DNA of 64,000 nt from Planctomycetota bacterium (GTDB lineage: Bacteria; Planctomycetota; UBA1135; GCA-002686595), in assembly GCA_020638835.1 (NCBI GenBank), contig JACKHV010000001.1, forward strand, positions 868,001 to 932,000, read 5' to 3'. Under the pieces are notes generated by a model. It saw only the letters and a list, made by a program, of their open reading frames with translations. It did no database searches and was not told the DNA's origin. Shown in pieces: positions 49,539-59,702 of the stretch (position 1 is its first letter; each line of letters starts with the position of its first letter). A program made the position numbers and the translations under genes.

Positions 49539-49542
<4 letters not shown>
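49222..49542 (-). CDS. nuoK: NADH-quinone oxidoreductase subunit K
   Basis: This 106-residue, three-helix subunit has the typical segments FLAAILFAIGVCGFFVRRN, IMVLLSVELMLNAANLTF and AAVEAGVGLALVIALFRR. The two membrane Glu residues needed for proton transfer are present (VELML and VEAGVG). GTG start at 49542, overlapping the nuoJ stop (GTGA). Confidence 0.94.
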
Positions 49543-50074
<532 letters not shown>

Positions 50075-50099
<25 letters not shown>

Positions 50100-50593
50100 C
50101 GGTCGTTGATCTTCTTGACGTAGTCGATGCGGTCCTGGAGGGCGCTGACGGGACGCTTCAGCTTCTCGATGTCGTAGACGAGCGCGGCGCGCGAGAAGTC
50201 GGCCAGCTCGAGCTCATTGCTCATGTAGATCGCGTCCTTCGGGCAGGCCTCTTCGCAGAAGCCGCAGAGGATGCAGCGCAGCATGTCGATGTCGAACCGC
50301 TCGGGTTCGCGCTCGATGAAGCGCTCGGTCTCGTGACCGTCGATCGTGATCGCGTAGGCCGGGCAGGCGGCTTCGCAGAGGCCGCACGACACGCAGCGGA
50401 TCGTGTCGTCCGGGTTGACCGCGAGGCGCGGTTGGCCGCGCGTGACCTCGTTGGTCGGAAGCGGTTCTTCCGGGTACTGGCGCGTGAAGCGCGGCGCGAA
50501 CATCTTCGACATCGTGATCTTGAGTCCCTTCAAGATCGCGGGGAAGTAGATGCGCTCGAGGAAGCTGAGTTCTTTGCGTTCGACGACGACCAT
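50075..50593 (-). CDS. nuoI: NADH-quinone oxidoreductase subunit I
   Basis: This 172-residue ferredoxin-like subunit has two 4Fe-4S sites: CVSCGLCEAACPAYAI and CILCGFCEEACPKDAI. They pass electrons towards the quinone (clusters N6a and N6b). An N-terminal amphipathic helix (FLERIYFPAILKGLKITM) lies on the membrane. The gene overlaps nuoJ by 25 bases. Confidence 0.96.
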
Positions 50594-50594
50594 A

Positions 50595-51611
50595 TCAGTT
50601 GGCTCCCGGTCCGAACGAGATCACGAGGCCCGTGACGAAGATGTTGATCAGCGCCAGCGGGAAGAGGACCTTCCAGCCGAGGTGCATCAGCTGGTCGTAG
50701 CGGAAGCGGGGGAGCGTCCAGCGCACCCAGATGAACAGCAGCAGGAAGAAGCTGGTCTTCGCGCCGAACGCGATCAGTCCCATCCACCACGGCGCGTCGG
50801 CCCAGAAGGGCACGAGGTAGCCGCCGAAGAACAGCGTCGTCGTGAGGCAGGCCATCACGACCATCGCGGTGTACTCGCCGATGAAGAACATCGCGAACTT
50901 CATCGAGGAGTACTCGGTGTGGAAGCCGCCGACCAGCTCCGGTTCGCACTCGGCGAAGTCGAAGGGGTGGCGGTTCGTCTCCGCGTAGCTGCAGACGAGG
51001 AACAGCACGAAAGCGAGCGGTTGCGAGAAGACGTTCCAGCCGAACCAGCCGGATTGGCCGGCGACGATTTCGTGCAGGTTCAGCGAGCCGGTCGTGGCGA
51101 CGACGGCGAGCACGGCGAGGATCAGTGACAGCTCGTAGCTGACCATCTGGGCCGACGCGCGCAGGCCGCCGAGCAGTGAGTACTTCGAGTTCGAGGCCCA
51201 GCCGCCGAGGATCGCGCCGTAGACGCCGACGCCCGTGACCGCCAGCACGTAGAGGATGCCGATCTCGGGGTTCGCGATCGAACCGAGCACTTCCGTGCCT
51301 TCGAAGGTGCCGATCACCCCGGTGAAGGGGATCACCGCGATCGCGAGCATCGCGGGCAGCGCGGTCAGGATCGGCGCCAGCTTGAAGATCCACGGGTTCG
51401 CCCCGGCGGGAATGACCTCTTCCTTGAAGATGAACTTCACGCCGTCGGCGAGCGGCTGCAGCAGGCCAAAGGGTCCGACGCGGTTCGGGCCGTAGCGGTA
51501 CTGCATCGCGGCGGAGACCTTGCGCTCGGCGAAGGTCATCAGCGCGGCGGTGCCGATCACGGCGCCGTAGCAGGCGACGGTGATGAGCAGCCAGATCAGG
51601 ATCATCGACAT
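50595..51611 (-). CDS. nuoH: NADH-quinone oxidoreductase subunit H
   Basis: This 338-residue, eight-helix subunit forms the quinone entry site. It has AERKVSAAMQYRYGPNRVGPFG, split here as AERKVSAAMQYRYGPN and GPFGLLQPLADGVKF. ETNRHPFDFAECEPELVGG and YDQLMHLGWKVLFPLALI follow. The ATG at 51611 overlaps the nuoG stop (TGATG); a second Met two codons in is possible. Confidence 0.96.
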   Translation of the reverse strand: MSMILIWLLITVACYGAVIGTAALMTFAERKVSAAMQYRYGPNRVGPFGLLQPLADGVKFIFKEEVIPAGANPWIFKLAPILTALPAMLAIAVIPFTGVIGTFEGTEVLGSIANPEIGILYVLAVTGVGVYGAILGGWASNSKYSLLGGLRASAQMVSYELSLILAVLAVVATTGSLNLHEIVAGQSGWFGWNVFSQPLAFVLFLVCSYAETNRHPFDFAECEPELVGGFHTEYSSMKFAMFFIGEYTAMVVMACLTTTLFFGGYLVPFWADAPWWMGLIAFGAKTSFFLLLFIWVRWTLPRFRYDQLMHLGWKVLFPLALINIFVTGLVISFGPGAN

Positions 51612-53062
51612 CAGGCCGTGACCTCCGCGCCGGCGATCGACGCGCGCAGGGTTTGCAGGCTGGAGGTGAGCGGGCGCACGCCGGCGGGCGCGGAGCGCGC
51701 CGCGCTGATCTTGCCGCGGTGTCCGTCGACGTTGACCCACGTGCCGAGGCGCTCGGTGTGGTCCGGGACGCCGATCGAGAGCTGCGCGGCGGGCGCGAGG
51801 CAGGCGTTCGTGTCGAACACGTAGAGCTGCAGCGACGTCGGGAGCCCCGCGAGGCCTTCCGTGCCGACGAGCTCGCCGATGCGTTCACCGACGAGCAGCG
51901 CGGCCTTCGACGCGGCGAGCAGCTCGAGCGCTTCGGCCGCCTCGACGGGCGCGAAGCCCAGCTCGGTCAGGCCGCGGCGGTTCGGGCAGGGATCGCCCGT
52001 GTGCAGGATCTCGTCGCCGAGCTCGTTCGGCGCCGGCGAGAGGAAGCGCGCTTCCGAGCCGAGTTGCTTGCAGAGCTCGAGCAGTTCCGCGCCTTCCTCG
52101 ACGGTGAGGAAGGGCGACGCGATCACGACCGGGGCGCGGTGTTCGCCGAGCGCGTCGGCGAGCTGGTCGAGCGCCTCTTCCGTCGAGATCAGTTCGCTGT
52201 CGGCGTAACCGCGTCGTTGGCCGCCGGCGAGCCGGTCGGCGCGGTTCGGGTGCTCGAAGGCGAAGCGACCCGTGTCGCACATCCACCAGGTGTTCACGTC
52301 GGCGTTGTAGCGCGGGCGGAAGCGCTTCACTTCGTCGCCGCGCAGCACCTCGGTCGTGATCGAGCAGCCGCGGCTGCACTCGCCGCAGGTCGACGCTTTC
52401 TTGAACAGGTTCCAGACGCGCGCCTTGAAGCGGAAGGGCTTCAGCGTGAGCGCGCCGACGGGGCAGAGGTCGGCGACGTTGCCCTGGTAGTTGCCGGTCA
52501 GCGGACGGTCCGCGAAGGTCTCGACGACGCTGTGCGCGCCGCGGTCGGCGATCACGAGCTGCATCTTGCCGGTGACCTCGTCGAAGAAGCGCACGCAGCG
52601 GCTGCAGAGGATGCAGCGTTCCTGGTCGAGCACGATGACGTCGCCCAGGTCCTTGCGCTTCTCGAGCTTGCGGCGGGGTTCGTCGGTGCGCGCGGCGGCT
52701 TGACCTTCGTCGAAGGTGAAGTCCTGCAGCATGCACTCGCCGGCCTTGTCGCAGATCGGGCAGTCGAGCGGGTGGTTCTTGAGCAGGAACTCGAGGCACT
52801 CGCGGCGCGTCTCGTGCGCCTTCGGGCTCTCCGTGTCGACGATCATGCCTTCGGCGACGGGTGTGCGGCAGGCGGCGACGACGCGCGGAGGCATCTCACC
52901 CTGCTTCACCTCGACCTGGCACATGCGGCACGAGCCGACCGGCGTGAGACCGGCGTGGTAGCAGTAGTGCGGCACTTCCGCGTCGTTCGCGTGGCACGCG
53001 GCGATCAGCGGCTTCTTCGGGTCCGCTTCGACCTCGCGCCCGTTCAGGATGATCTTGGTCAC
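51611..53062 (-). CDS. nuoG: NADH-quinone oxidoreductase subunit G, short form
   Basis: The 483-residue subunit has the 2Fe-2S domain (HYCYHAGLTPVGSCRMCQ), the His-Cys-ligated site (HPLDCPICDKAGECMLQDF), and a two-cluster ferredoxin domain (CILCSRCVRF and CPVGALTLKPF). The extra cluster motif CGECSRGC...CDTGRF is also present. The molybdopterin-fold part that makes NuoG about 900 residues in E. coli is cut to roughly 230 residues, so this is a compact form. It overlaps nuoF by four bases. Confidence 0.93.
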   Translation of the reverse strand: MTKIILNGREVEADPKKPLIAACHANDAEVPHYCYHAGLTPVGSCRMCQVEVKQGEMPPRVVAACRTPVAEGMIVDTESPKAHETRRECLEFLLKNHPLDCPICDKAGECMLQDFTFDEGQAAARTDEPRRKLEKRKDLGDVIVLDQERCILCSRCVRFFDEVTGKMQLVIADRGAHSVVETFADRPLTGNYQGNVADLCPVGALTLKPFRFKARVWNLFKKASTCGECSRGCSITTEVLRGDEVKRFRPRYNADVNTWWMCDTGRFAFEHPNRADRLAGGQRRGYADSELISTEEALDQLADALGEHRAPVVIASPFLTVEEGAELLELCKQLGSEARFLSPAPNELGDEILHTGDPCPNRRGLTELGFAPVEAAEALELLAASKAALLVGERIGELVGTEGLAGLPTSLQLYVFDTNACLAPAAQLSIGVPDHTERLGTWVNVDGHRGKISAARSAPAGVRPLTSSLQTLRASIAGAEVTA

Positions 53063-54390
53063 GCGTGGACCTCCGTGCGATCCGCGGCGGGCGCACGGCC
53101 CGATCCGCCCTTCAGCGGGCAGCAGCCCTTATGGATGTGTTCCACGATCTCGTCCCTGAAGTGCTTGATCACCGCGAGCGTCGGGATGGCGGCGGCGTCG
53201 GACAACGCGCAGATCGTCTTGCCCGGCGTCATGCCGCGCGAGAGCGACTCGAGCAGGTCGACGTCGGCCATCGTTCCTTGACCGTTCTCGATGCGGTGGA
53301 AGATCTGGTTGAGCCACTGCGTGCCTTCGCGGCACTGGCTGCACTGGCCGCACGACTCGTGGTCGTAGAAGCGCGCGAGCACTTCCGACGCACGGACGAC
53401 GCACGCCGTCTCGTCGAGCATGATCATCGCGCCGGTTCCGAACATCGAACCGATGCCCTTGATCGAGTCGTGGTCCATCGGCGTGTCGATCAGGTCGGCG
53501 GGCACGATGCCGGTCGACGATCCGCCGGGGAACCAACCCTTGAGCTTGCGACCCTTCCAGACGCCGCCGGCGTACTGCTCGAGGATCTCGCGCGCGGTGA
53601 TGCCGAGCGGCACTTCGTAGACGCCGGGCTTCGCGACGTGGCCGGAGATGCCGCACAGGAAGTTGCCCGGGCTCTTCTCGGTGCCGAAGCCGCGGAACCA
53701 CGCCGCGCCGTGCGTCATGATGAACGGCACGTTGAAGATCGACTCGACGTTGTTGACGGTCGTCGGCTTGCCCCAGAGGCCGAAGCCGGCGGGGAAGGGC
53801 GGCTTCGGGCGCGGGTGGCCGCGCTTGCCCTCGAGCGACTCCATCAAGCCGGTCTCTTCACCGCAGATGTAGGCGCCCGCGCCCTGGTGCATGTGGATCT
53901 CGAGGTCGAAGCCCTTGCCCAGGATGTTCTTGCCGATCAGACCGGCGGCGCGCGCTTCGTCGATTGCGTCCTGCATGCGGCGGTAGGGGAGGCGGTACTC
54001 GCCGCGCACGTAGATGTAGACCGCGTCGAGGCCCATCGCGTATCCCGCGATCAAGCAGCCTTCGAGCAGACCGTGCGGATCCTCGCGCAGCAGCACGCGG
54101 TCCTTGCAGGTGCCGGGTTCCGACTCGTCGGCGTTGACCGCCATGTAGCGCGGACGCGAGTCCTTCGACGCGTCGGGCATGAACGACCACTTGAGACCGG
54201 TGGGGAAGCCCGCGCCGCCGCGGCCGCGCAGTCCGGAGGTCTTGACGACTTCGGTGACTTCCTTCGGATCCGGCTTGTCGTTCAGGATCTTCTCGAAGGC
54301 GGCGTACGCGCCGTTCTCGCGCGCCACCTTCAGCGTGTGCGAGTCGGCGAGCCGCGCGCGGTCGAGCAAGTAGGTGGGGTGCGGGCTCAC
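53059..54390 (-). CDS. nuoF: NADH-quinone oxidoreductase subunit F
   Basis: This 443-residue subunit binds NADH and FMN: GLRGRGGAGFPTGLKW, CNADESEPGTCKDR-like AVNADESEPGTCKDR, AYICGEETGLMESLEG. It holds the N3 4Fe-4S site SCGQCSQCREGTQW followed by a distal Cys (TICALSDAAA). It is the electron entry point of complex I. GTG start at 54390 overlapping the nuoE stop. Confidence 0.96.
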   Translation of the reverse strand: MSPHPTYLLDRARLADSHTLKVARENGAYAAFEKILNDKPDPKEVTEVVKTSGLRGRGGAGFPTGLKWSFMPDASKDSRPRYMAVNADESEPGTCKDRVLLREDPHGLLEGCLIAGYAMGLDAVYIYVRGEYRLPYRRMQDAIDEARAAGLIGKNILGKGFDLEIHMHQGAGAYICGEETGLMESLEGKRGHPRPKPPFPAGFGLWGKPTTVNNVESIFNVPFIMTHGAAWFRGFGTEKSPGNFLCGISGHVAKPGVYEVPLGITAREILEQYAGGVWKGRKLKGWFPGGSSTGIVPADLIDTPMDHDSIKGIGSMFGTGAMIMLDETACVVRASEVLARFYDHESCGQCSQCREGTQWLNQIFHRIENGQGTMADVDLLESLSRGMTPGKTICALSDAAAIPTLAVIKHFRDEIVEHIHKGCCPLKGGSGRAPAADRTEVHA

Positions 54391-54857
54391 TGGAGACCTC
54401 CCAGGATCTTCGCGACCTTCGCGTCGTCGAGGTCCTCGTGGTAGACGCCGTCGAGGTCGAACATCGGCGCGTTCGCGCACGCGCCCTGGCACTCGACGCG
54501 CTCGACGGTGAACTTGCCGTCGGCGGAGGTGCCGCCGACCTTCGCGCCGGTGACCTCGCAGACCTTGGCGAGGATGCCTTCCGCGCCGCGCAAGTCGCAC
54601 GAGATGTTGTGGCAGACGCTGACGACGTGCTTGCCGGGCGGCTTCGTGCGGAACATCGGGTAGAAGGTCACCACGCCGTAGACGTCGACGGGTTCCAGGC
54701 CGAAGTAGGCGGCGAGGTCCTCCATCGTCTCGGGGGAGACCCAACCGCCGAGTTCTTCCTGGCAGCGGTGGATCGCGGGGATCAGTGCCGAGCGACGCTC
54801 GGGGTACTTCTGCACCATGCGGTCGAACTCGGCGACCAGTGTTTCGGGCAGTGCCAT
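54387..54857 (-). CDS. nuoE: NADH-quinone oxidoreductase subunit E
   Basis: This 156-residue thioredoxin-fold subunit carries a 2Fe-2S cluster (N1a) with ligands in VCHNISCDLRG and ECQGACANAPMF. The N-terminal helices (ALIPAIHRCQEELGGWV) are typical. It sits with NuoF and NuoG in the NADH module. The ATG at 54857 overlaps the nuoD stop. Confidence 0.95.
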   Translation of the reverse strand: MALPETLVAEFDRMVQKYPERRSALIPAIHRCQEELGGWVSPETMEDLAAYFGLEPVDVYGVVTFYPMFRTKPPGKHVVSVCHNISCDLRGAEGILAKVCEVTGAKVGGTSADGKFTVERVECQGACANAPMFDLDGVYHEDLDDAKVAKILGGLQ

Positions 54858-56089
54858 CAGCGATCTACCTCGCCCATCACGAAGTCCAAGCTGCCGATGA
54901 TCGCCACCATGTCGGACAGGAGGCGGCCTTCGGCGAGCATCGGGATGGCCTGGACGTTGACGAGTCCGGGCGCGCGAACGTGGCAGCGAACGGGGTCGCT
55001 CGTGCCGTCGGAGACGATGTAGAAGCCCAACTCGCCCTTGCTCGACTCGACCGCGGAGTACGCCTCGCCCTTCGGCAGGCGCATGTCCGTGACGATCTTG
55101 AACTGGTGGATGAGTTCTTCCATCGACGTGTGAACGTCGGCCTTGGGAGGCAGCACGTAGTGCCGGTCGCGCGCGATGAAGTCGCCGCCGCGGTTCTCCT
55201 TGAGGCGTTGCAGCGCTTGCTGCGCGATGCGGCACGACTGGCGCATCTCTTCCATGCGGACGAGGTAGCGGTCGTAGCAGTCGCCGACCGTTCCGACCGG
55301 GACGTCGAAGTAGTACGACTCGTAGCCGCAGTAGGGCTGTTGCTTGCGCAGGTCGAACTCGACGCCGCTGCCGCGCAGGTTCGGGCCGCTGAGTGACATC
55401 GCCAGCGCGTCCGCCGCGCTGATCGTGCCCACGCCGCGCGTGCGGTCGTAGAAGATGCGGTTGCGCTCGAGCAGGTTCGCCAGCTCGTCGACCTTCGCGG
55501 GGAACTGGTCGAGGAAGGCCTCGATCTGCTTCGCGACGTCCTCGTCGATGTCCGCGTACACGCCGCCCATGCGGACGTACGTGTTGTTCATGCGGTGGCC
55601 GGTGTAGGCGTCGAGGATGTCGTACAGCTGTTCGCGCTGCACGAAGGCGTAGAAGAAGATGCCGACGGCGCCGAGGTCGATCGACGAGGTGCCGATGTAG
55701 ATCAGGTGCGCCATGATCCGGTTGAGCTCCATCAGGAGCACGCGGATCGTCTGGCCGCGCTCGGGCACCTCGAGGCCGGCGAGCTTCTCGAGCGACATCG
55801 CGTAGGCGATGTTGTTCGTCAGCGGCTGGACGTAGTCGAGGCGGTCGGTGTGCACGAAGAACTTGCGCCAGCCGAGGCTCTCGCAGGTCTTCTCCTTGCC
55901 GCGGTGCAGGTAGCCGACGTCGGGGTCGACCTTGCACATCGTCTCGCCGTCCAGGTCGACGACGAGGCGCAGCACGCCGTGGGTCGCGGGGTGTTGCGGC
56001 CCCATGTTGACCCGCATCACTTCGCCGTGCAGCGGGTCGTCCTCGTCGACCTGGCCGCGCGTGTACTCGAAGACTCGTGTCTCGGTCAT
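54857..56089 (-). CDS. nuoD: NADH-quinone oxidoreductase subunit D
   Basis: This 410-residue 49-kDa-type subunit, related to NiFe-hydrogenase large subunits, shapes the quinone pocket. It has NMGPQHPATHGVLRL with the key His, VGYLHRGKEKTCESLGW, and GYESYYFDVPVGTVGD. The C-terminus is DFVMGEVDR. It is separate from NuoC. Start and stop both overlap neighbours. Confidence 0.96.
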   Translation of the reverse strand: MTETRVFEYTRGQVDEDDPLHGEVMRVNMGPQHPATHGVLRLVVDLDGETMCKVDPDVGYLHRGKEKTCESLGWRKFFVHTDRLDYVQPLTNNIAYAMSLEKLAGLEVPERGQTIRVLLMELNRIMAHLIYIGTSSIDLGAVGIFFYAFVQREQLYDILDAYTGHRMNNTYVRMGGVYADIDEDVAKQIEAFLDQFPAKVDELANLLERNRIFYDRTRGVGTISAADALAMSLSGPNLRGSGVEFDLRKQQPYCGYESYYFDVPVGTVGDCYDRYLVRMEEMRQSCRIAQQALQRLKENRGGDFIARDRHYVLPPKADVHTSMEELIHQFKIVTDMRLPKGEAYSAVESSKGELGFYIVSDGTSDPVRCHVRAPGLVNVQAIPMLAEGRLLSDMVAIIGSLDFVMGEVDR

Positions 56090-56595
56090 GAGGGCTGGCC
56101 TCCCTGCGTGCGGCGCTTCCTGTCCCACTCGCGATAGAGCTTGTCCGGCTCGATCCCTTGGTGCGGGAACTCCTTGCGCAGCGGGTGGTGTTCGTACGCC
56201 TGCGGCATGAGCAGCCGGCGCAGGTTCGCGTGACCCTCGAAGCGCACGCCGAACATGTCGTAGCACTCGCGCTCGAAGAAGGCGGCGCCGGGCCACAGGT
56301 CGATGATCGTCGGCACCTTCGGGTACTCGTCGTTCGAGAGCATGCGCACGCGCACGCGGTCGTTGTGCTTCACCGAGAGGAACTCCCAGACGACCTCGAA
56401 GCGCGGTTCCGCTGGTTCGCGGTCCACGGCCGTGACGAAGGTGTTCGTCTCGAAGCCGCCGCCTGTCTTCAGCGCCTGCATCAGCGGGCGGACCCCGTCG
56501 TGCGCCACGCGCAGGCACGGTGTGCCGTCGGCGGGCGTCTCGACCTCGTGCGCGATGCCGGCGAGGGCGGTCGCGAGTCGTTCCATGACGGTCAC
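56086..56595 (-). CDS. nuoC: NADH-quinone oxidoreductase subunit C
   Basis: This 169-residue 30-kDa-type subunit ends with the family signature ATFFERECYDMFGVRFEGH-like AAFFERECYDMFGVRFEGH and LRRLLMPQAYEHHPLRKEF. It links the peripheral arm near NuoD. The GTG at 56595 is chosen because a GGAGG sits seven bases upstream and it overlaps the nuoB stop like other genes in the operon. An ATG three codons later is possible. Confidence 0.93.
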   Translation of the reverse strand: MTVMERLATALAGIAHEVETPADGTPCLRVAHDGVRPLMQALKTGGGFETNTFVTAVDREPAEPRFEVVWEFLSVKHNDRVRVRMLSNDEYPKVPTIIDLWPGAAFFERECYDMFGVRFEGHANLRRLLMPQAYEHHPLRKEFPHQGIEPDKLYREWDRKRRTQGGQPS

Positions 56596-57209
56596 TGGGC
56601 GGCCTCCACCTCGGCTTCGGCGACTTCGCCGTCGCGGCGCGTCGGGTTGGACTTGTTCGGCTGGCGCTTGAAGCGTCCCGTGCCCTCTTCCCAGCCCTCG
56701 GTGACGGGCGTGGCGAGCAAGTCGCGCACCGGCGTCTCGCGCTCGATGCGCGTCTGCAGCTTGAGGATCGCGTCGATCACCGCGTCCGGGCGCGGCGGGC
56801 AGCCGGGGACGTAGACGTCGACCGGCAGGATCATGTCGACGCCCTGCACGACCGAGTAGGAGTCGTACATGCCGCCCGACGACGAGCAGACGCCCATCGC
56901 GATGACCCACTTGGGCTCGGGCATCTGGTCGTAGATCGTGCGCGCGGCCTCCGCCATCTTCCAGGTCAGCGTGCCGGCGACGATCATCAAGTCGCACTGG
57001 CGCGGCGTGAAGCGCGCGGCTTCCGCACCGAAGCGCGCGAGGTCGAAGCGCGGGCCGAGCATCGACATCATCTCGATGCCGCAGCACGAGAGGCCGAGCG
57101 GCATCGGCCACAGGCTGTTCTTGCGTCCCCAGTTCACCAGGGCGTCCGCGCGCGTCGCGAGGAAGCCGCCCTTGTTCTGGTTCGCGTCGGCGGGCTTCAG
57201 CGATCCCAC
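56592..57209 (-). CDS. nuoB: NADH-quinone oxidoreductase subunit B
   Basis: This 205-residue subunit holds cluster N2, the last before quinone: LSCCGIEMMS gives the tandem Cys, with further ligands in GVCSSSGGMYDSY and VYVPGCPPRPDAVIDAI. The sequence extends past the usual C-terminus by about 30 charged residues. The GTG at 57209 overlaps nuoA by 13 bases. Confidence 0.95.
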   Translation of the reverse strand: MGSLKPADANQNKGGFLATRADALVNWGRKNSLWPMPLGLSCCGIEMMSMLGPRFDLARFGAEAARFTPRQCDLMIVAGTLTWKMAEAARTIYDQMPEPKWVIAMGVCSSSGGMYDSYSVVQGVDMILPVDVYVPGCPPRPDAVIDAILKLQTRIERETPVRDLLATPVTEGWEEGTGRFKRQPNKSNPTRRDGEVAEAEVEAAQ

Positions 57210-57571
57210 GTCAGGCCTCCTTTGCGCCACACGTAGGCGAGCGCGACGGCGAGCACCGCGACGAAGGCGGTGATCTCCATGAACACGAAACTCCCGACGC
57301 CCGCGGCCGCGAAGGCCTTCGCGTTCGTCGCCCAGAGGATCAGGAAGATCGCCTCGACGTCGAACAGGATGAACAGCACCGCCACCAGGTAGAAGTGGAT
57401 CGACAGGCGGATGCGCGCGCTGCCGACGGCGTCCATGCCGCACTCGTAGGCGGTCGCCTTCTCGGAGTTCAGACGCTTGCGTCCGAGCAGGTCGCTGATG
57501 ATCAGGTTGCCGGCCGCGAACGCGACGGCGATCCCGAGCAGGATCAGGACGGGGGCGTAGTTCGTCAGCAT
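57197..57571 (-). CDS. nuoA: NADH-quinone oxidoreductase subunit A
   Basis: This 124-residue, three-helix subunit is the first gene of the operon. It has KATAYECGMDAVGSARIRLSIHFYL-type loop, seen as AYECGMDAVGSARIRLSI, and FDVEAIFLILWA with conserved membrane acids. The ATG at 57571 has no clear ribosome-binding site. Upstream, a hairpin (GCCGCCCGG 57645-57653 with CCGGGCGGC 57666-57674) lies in the presumed leader. Confidence 0.94.
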   Translation of the reverse strand: MLTNYAPVLILLGIAVAFAAGNLIISDLLGRKRLNSEKATAYECGMDAVGSARIRLSIHFYLVAVLFILFDVEAIFLILWATNAKAFAAAGVGSFVFMEITAFVAVLAVALAYVWRKGGLTWDR

Positions 57572-57803
57572 GACGGAGGCTCGAGTGGATCCCTCGAGGA
57601 AGCGCGGGAGGGGGGCCGCTTTCGGAGCGCGAGGGGACCATGCAGCCGCCCGGCGCAGGCACGGACCGGGCGGCTCGGCCCGGAAACATGGGCGAAGAGG
57701 ATAGCCGCGTGGCCGCGATCGGGGAAGGAAACAAGGCCCTCCGCGGGGCAAAACGGGGCGTACGCCCGATGTCGTACTCAGCGCCTGGAGCGGCGCGCTG
57801 CGC

Positions 57804-59390
57804 TCAACCGTCGACGCGCAACCAGTCGCCGTCCGAGCCCTCGCACAAGGCGCGCAGCGTGCCGTCGCCGGACCCGCCGATCTGCACGGCGTGGAAGCGC
57901 AGCCGCGCCTCGTCGTTCACCCGTTGCAGGAAGCCCGAAACCCAGCTCGGGCCCTCGTCCGTGTCGCCGTCGCACAAGACGATCACGGTGTCCGCTTCCA
58001 GCGCCGCGAGGTCGAGCGTGCCGTCGCGCTTCCGCTCCGCGGCGAGCTCGATCCCGGCGCGCAAGTGCGTCCCGCCGCCCGTGTCGGCCGCAATCGCCCA
58101 GCTCGCGACGGAGCGCAGGTTCTCAGGCGTCACCGGAACGAGTTGCTTGCGCCAGCGCTGCGCGTCGCTCGAGAAGAGCACGACGTCGAACTTCGTCAGC
58201 GGCCCGAGTTCCTGCAGGAACGCGACCAGCTGGGCGATCGCGGCCTCGTGGCGGCTCTCGGCCGTCTTGTCGTCGGGGTTCGCGCTGAAGGGGTAGGCCA
58301 TCGATCCCGAGCGATCGATCACGAACACCACGCGGTCGGTCCACGGACGCAGGCCGAAGAAGTTGGCTTCGCTGTAGGGGCGCGAGCCGTCCGCGGCCGC
58401 CGCGTCGAGGTCCAGCTCGCCCCGGCGCACCGCTTCGAGCAGCACCCGCCAACGCTCGGGATGCAGGCCGAGCTTGCGTCCGGTGCGCCGCTGCAGCTCG
58501 TCCAAGAGGTCGCCCTGGATGCGCTTCGCCTGCAAGCCGGCCTCGCCGCGCTCCATCCAGACCGGCAGGGATTCGATCAGCGGCCCGAGCATCACGCGGT
58601 GCTCGAGGCAGCGGCCGACCGAGATCGCGCGCGAGGCGCGGCGCCAGTCCTCCGCGACGAGTCGCCGCCGCACGTAGGTCAGCACGCGGGCGAAGGCGGC
58701 GTCCGTGCGCTCGATGCGCGCCGAACGGAAGTGCTCTTCCACCAAGCCCTTACGGATCTCGAGCTTCCCGGCTTCGGCGTCCGCGAGCAGGTCGATCAGC
58801 AGCGTGTGCACCGCTTGGTCGTCGCGCCCGACGAGGCCGCCGAGCGCCGTGTCGCGCACGAGCCGCTCCGGGTCGCGGGTCGCGGCGAAGAGCGCCATGC
58901 GGGCGCCGGGCCGCTGGCTCGCGGTGAGCATCCGGCAGGCTCCGGCGCGCAGCGCGACGCTGCCGCCCTTCGAGACGAGCGCCAGCTCGCGGCCGATCCA
59001 GCCGACCAGCTCGTCGTCGAGCCGGGGCCCGAACCACTCGACCGTGCGCTGCGCCGAGTTCGCCTCGAGCATCCCGCTGCGTCCGGCGGCCTCGCGCAGG
59101 GTGATCGTGCCGACCCACTCCGCGCAGGCAGCGGCGATCTCGCCCTGCCGGTTCTCCTGGGCCGACCAGTAGAGGCGCAGGTCGTGGAAGAGGATCTCGG
59201 CCGAGAGGACCTCGTTCGGGTTCGGCACGAGCGAGTCGGCGAGCCCCGCGGTCAGCTGCCGCAGGTCGGCGACCGGGTCCTTCGAGACCTCCTGGTGCCC
59301 GGGCGGGTCGCCCGCCGCCCGCGCGACACCGCCCGAGACGACCGGCAGCAGAGCGAGGAGGCACAGGGTGAGGGCGGCGCGCTGTCGCAT
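57804..59390 (-). CDS. Secreted HEAT-repeat and von Willebrand A domain protein
   Basis: The 528-residue protein has a signal peptide (LTLCLLALLPVVSGGVARA). Helical repeats follow, including HEAT-like pieces (DPERLVRDTALGGLVGRDD). A C-terminal vWA domain has an intact MIDAS: DRSGSMAYPF, GGGTHLRAGI and LCDGDTDEG. The overall plan matches the protein at 8001-10034, though coiled coils are shorter here. Presumably a periplasmic or surface binding protein; no partner gene is obvious. It stands just upstream of nuoA on the same strand, with 232 bases between. Confidence 0.82.
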   Translation of the reverse strand: MRQRAALTLCLLALLPVVSGGVARAAGDPPGHQEVSKDPVADLRQLTAGLADSLVPNPNEVLSAEILFHDLRLYWSAQENRQGEIAAACAEWVGTITLREAAGRSGMLEANSAQRTVEWFGPRLDDELVGWIGRELALVSKGGSVALRAGACRMLTASQRPGARMALFAATRDPERLVRDTALGGLVGRDDQAVHTLLIDLLADAEAGKLEIRKGLVEEHFRSARIERTDAAFARVLTYVRRRLVAEDWRRASRAISVGRCLEHRVMLGPLIESLPVWMERGEAGLQAKRIQGDLLDELQRRTGRKLGLHPERWRVLLEAVRRGELDLDAAAADGSRPYSEANFFGLRPWTDRVVFVIDRSGSMAYPFSANPDDKTAESRHEAAIAQLVAFLQELGPLTKFDVVLFSSDAQRWRKQLVPVTPENLRSVASWAIAADTGGGTHLRAGIELAAERKRDGTLDLAALEADTVIVLCDGDTDEGPSWVSGFLQRVNDEARLRFHAVQIGGSGDGTLRALCEGSDGDWLRVDG

Positions 59391-59525
59391 GCAGGAACAG
59401 AAGTCCTTGGGAGGCGGCGAGTTACGCCCGAAGTCGCGCGAATCCTCGCGCGCGGGCCGCCGCGCGGGGCGGACCATTAATAGGGGCGTCCGGCGCCCCA
59501 CAGCGCCTCGCGGGCCCCACAGGGC

Positions 59526-59702
59526 CTACTTGTCGAAGACGTTCGTCTCGCTGGGGCTGATGCGCTCGTCGACCGTCTCGACCGACAGATCGAGCTTCGA
59601 GAAGTCGAGGCCGCCCCCCGGGCGGTCGATCGTGGTGCCTTTTTGGGCCTTGGCGCGCTCTTCCGCCGGCGGCTCCGCCTTGGACTGCTTGCGTTCGCTC
59701 AT
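59526..59702 (-). CDS. Small disordered protein of unknown function
   Basis: The 58-residue protein is highly charged and low in hydrophobic residues (MSERKQSKAEPPAEERAKAQ, then GGLDFSKLDLSVETVDERI). It looks mostly disordered with one possible binding segment. The start at ATG 59702 is well supported by AGGAGGAG just upstream. No family is recognised. Confidence 0.6.
   Translation of the reverse strand: MSERKQSKAEPPAEERAKAQKGTTIDRPGGGLDFSKLDLSVETVDERISPSETNVFDK

Noticed and set aside
57645..57674. GC-rich hairpin upstream of nuoA as a riboswitch
   Set aside because: It is a simple nine-base-pair stem with a 12-base loop; no conserved riboswitch core was recognised.
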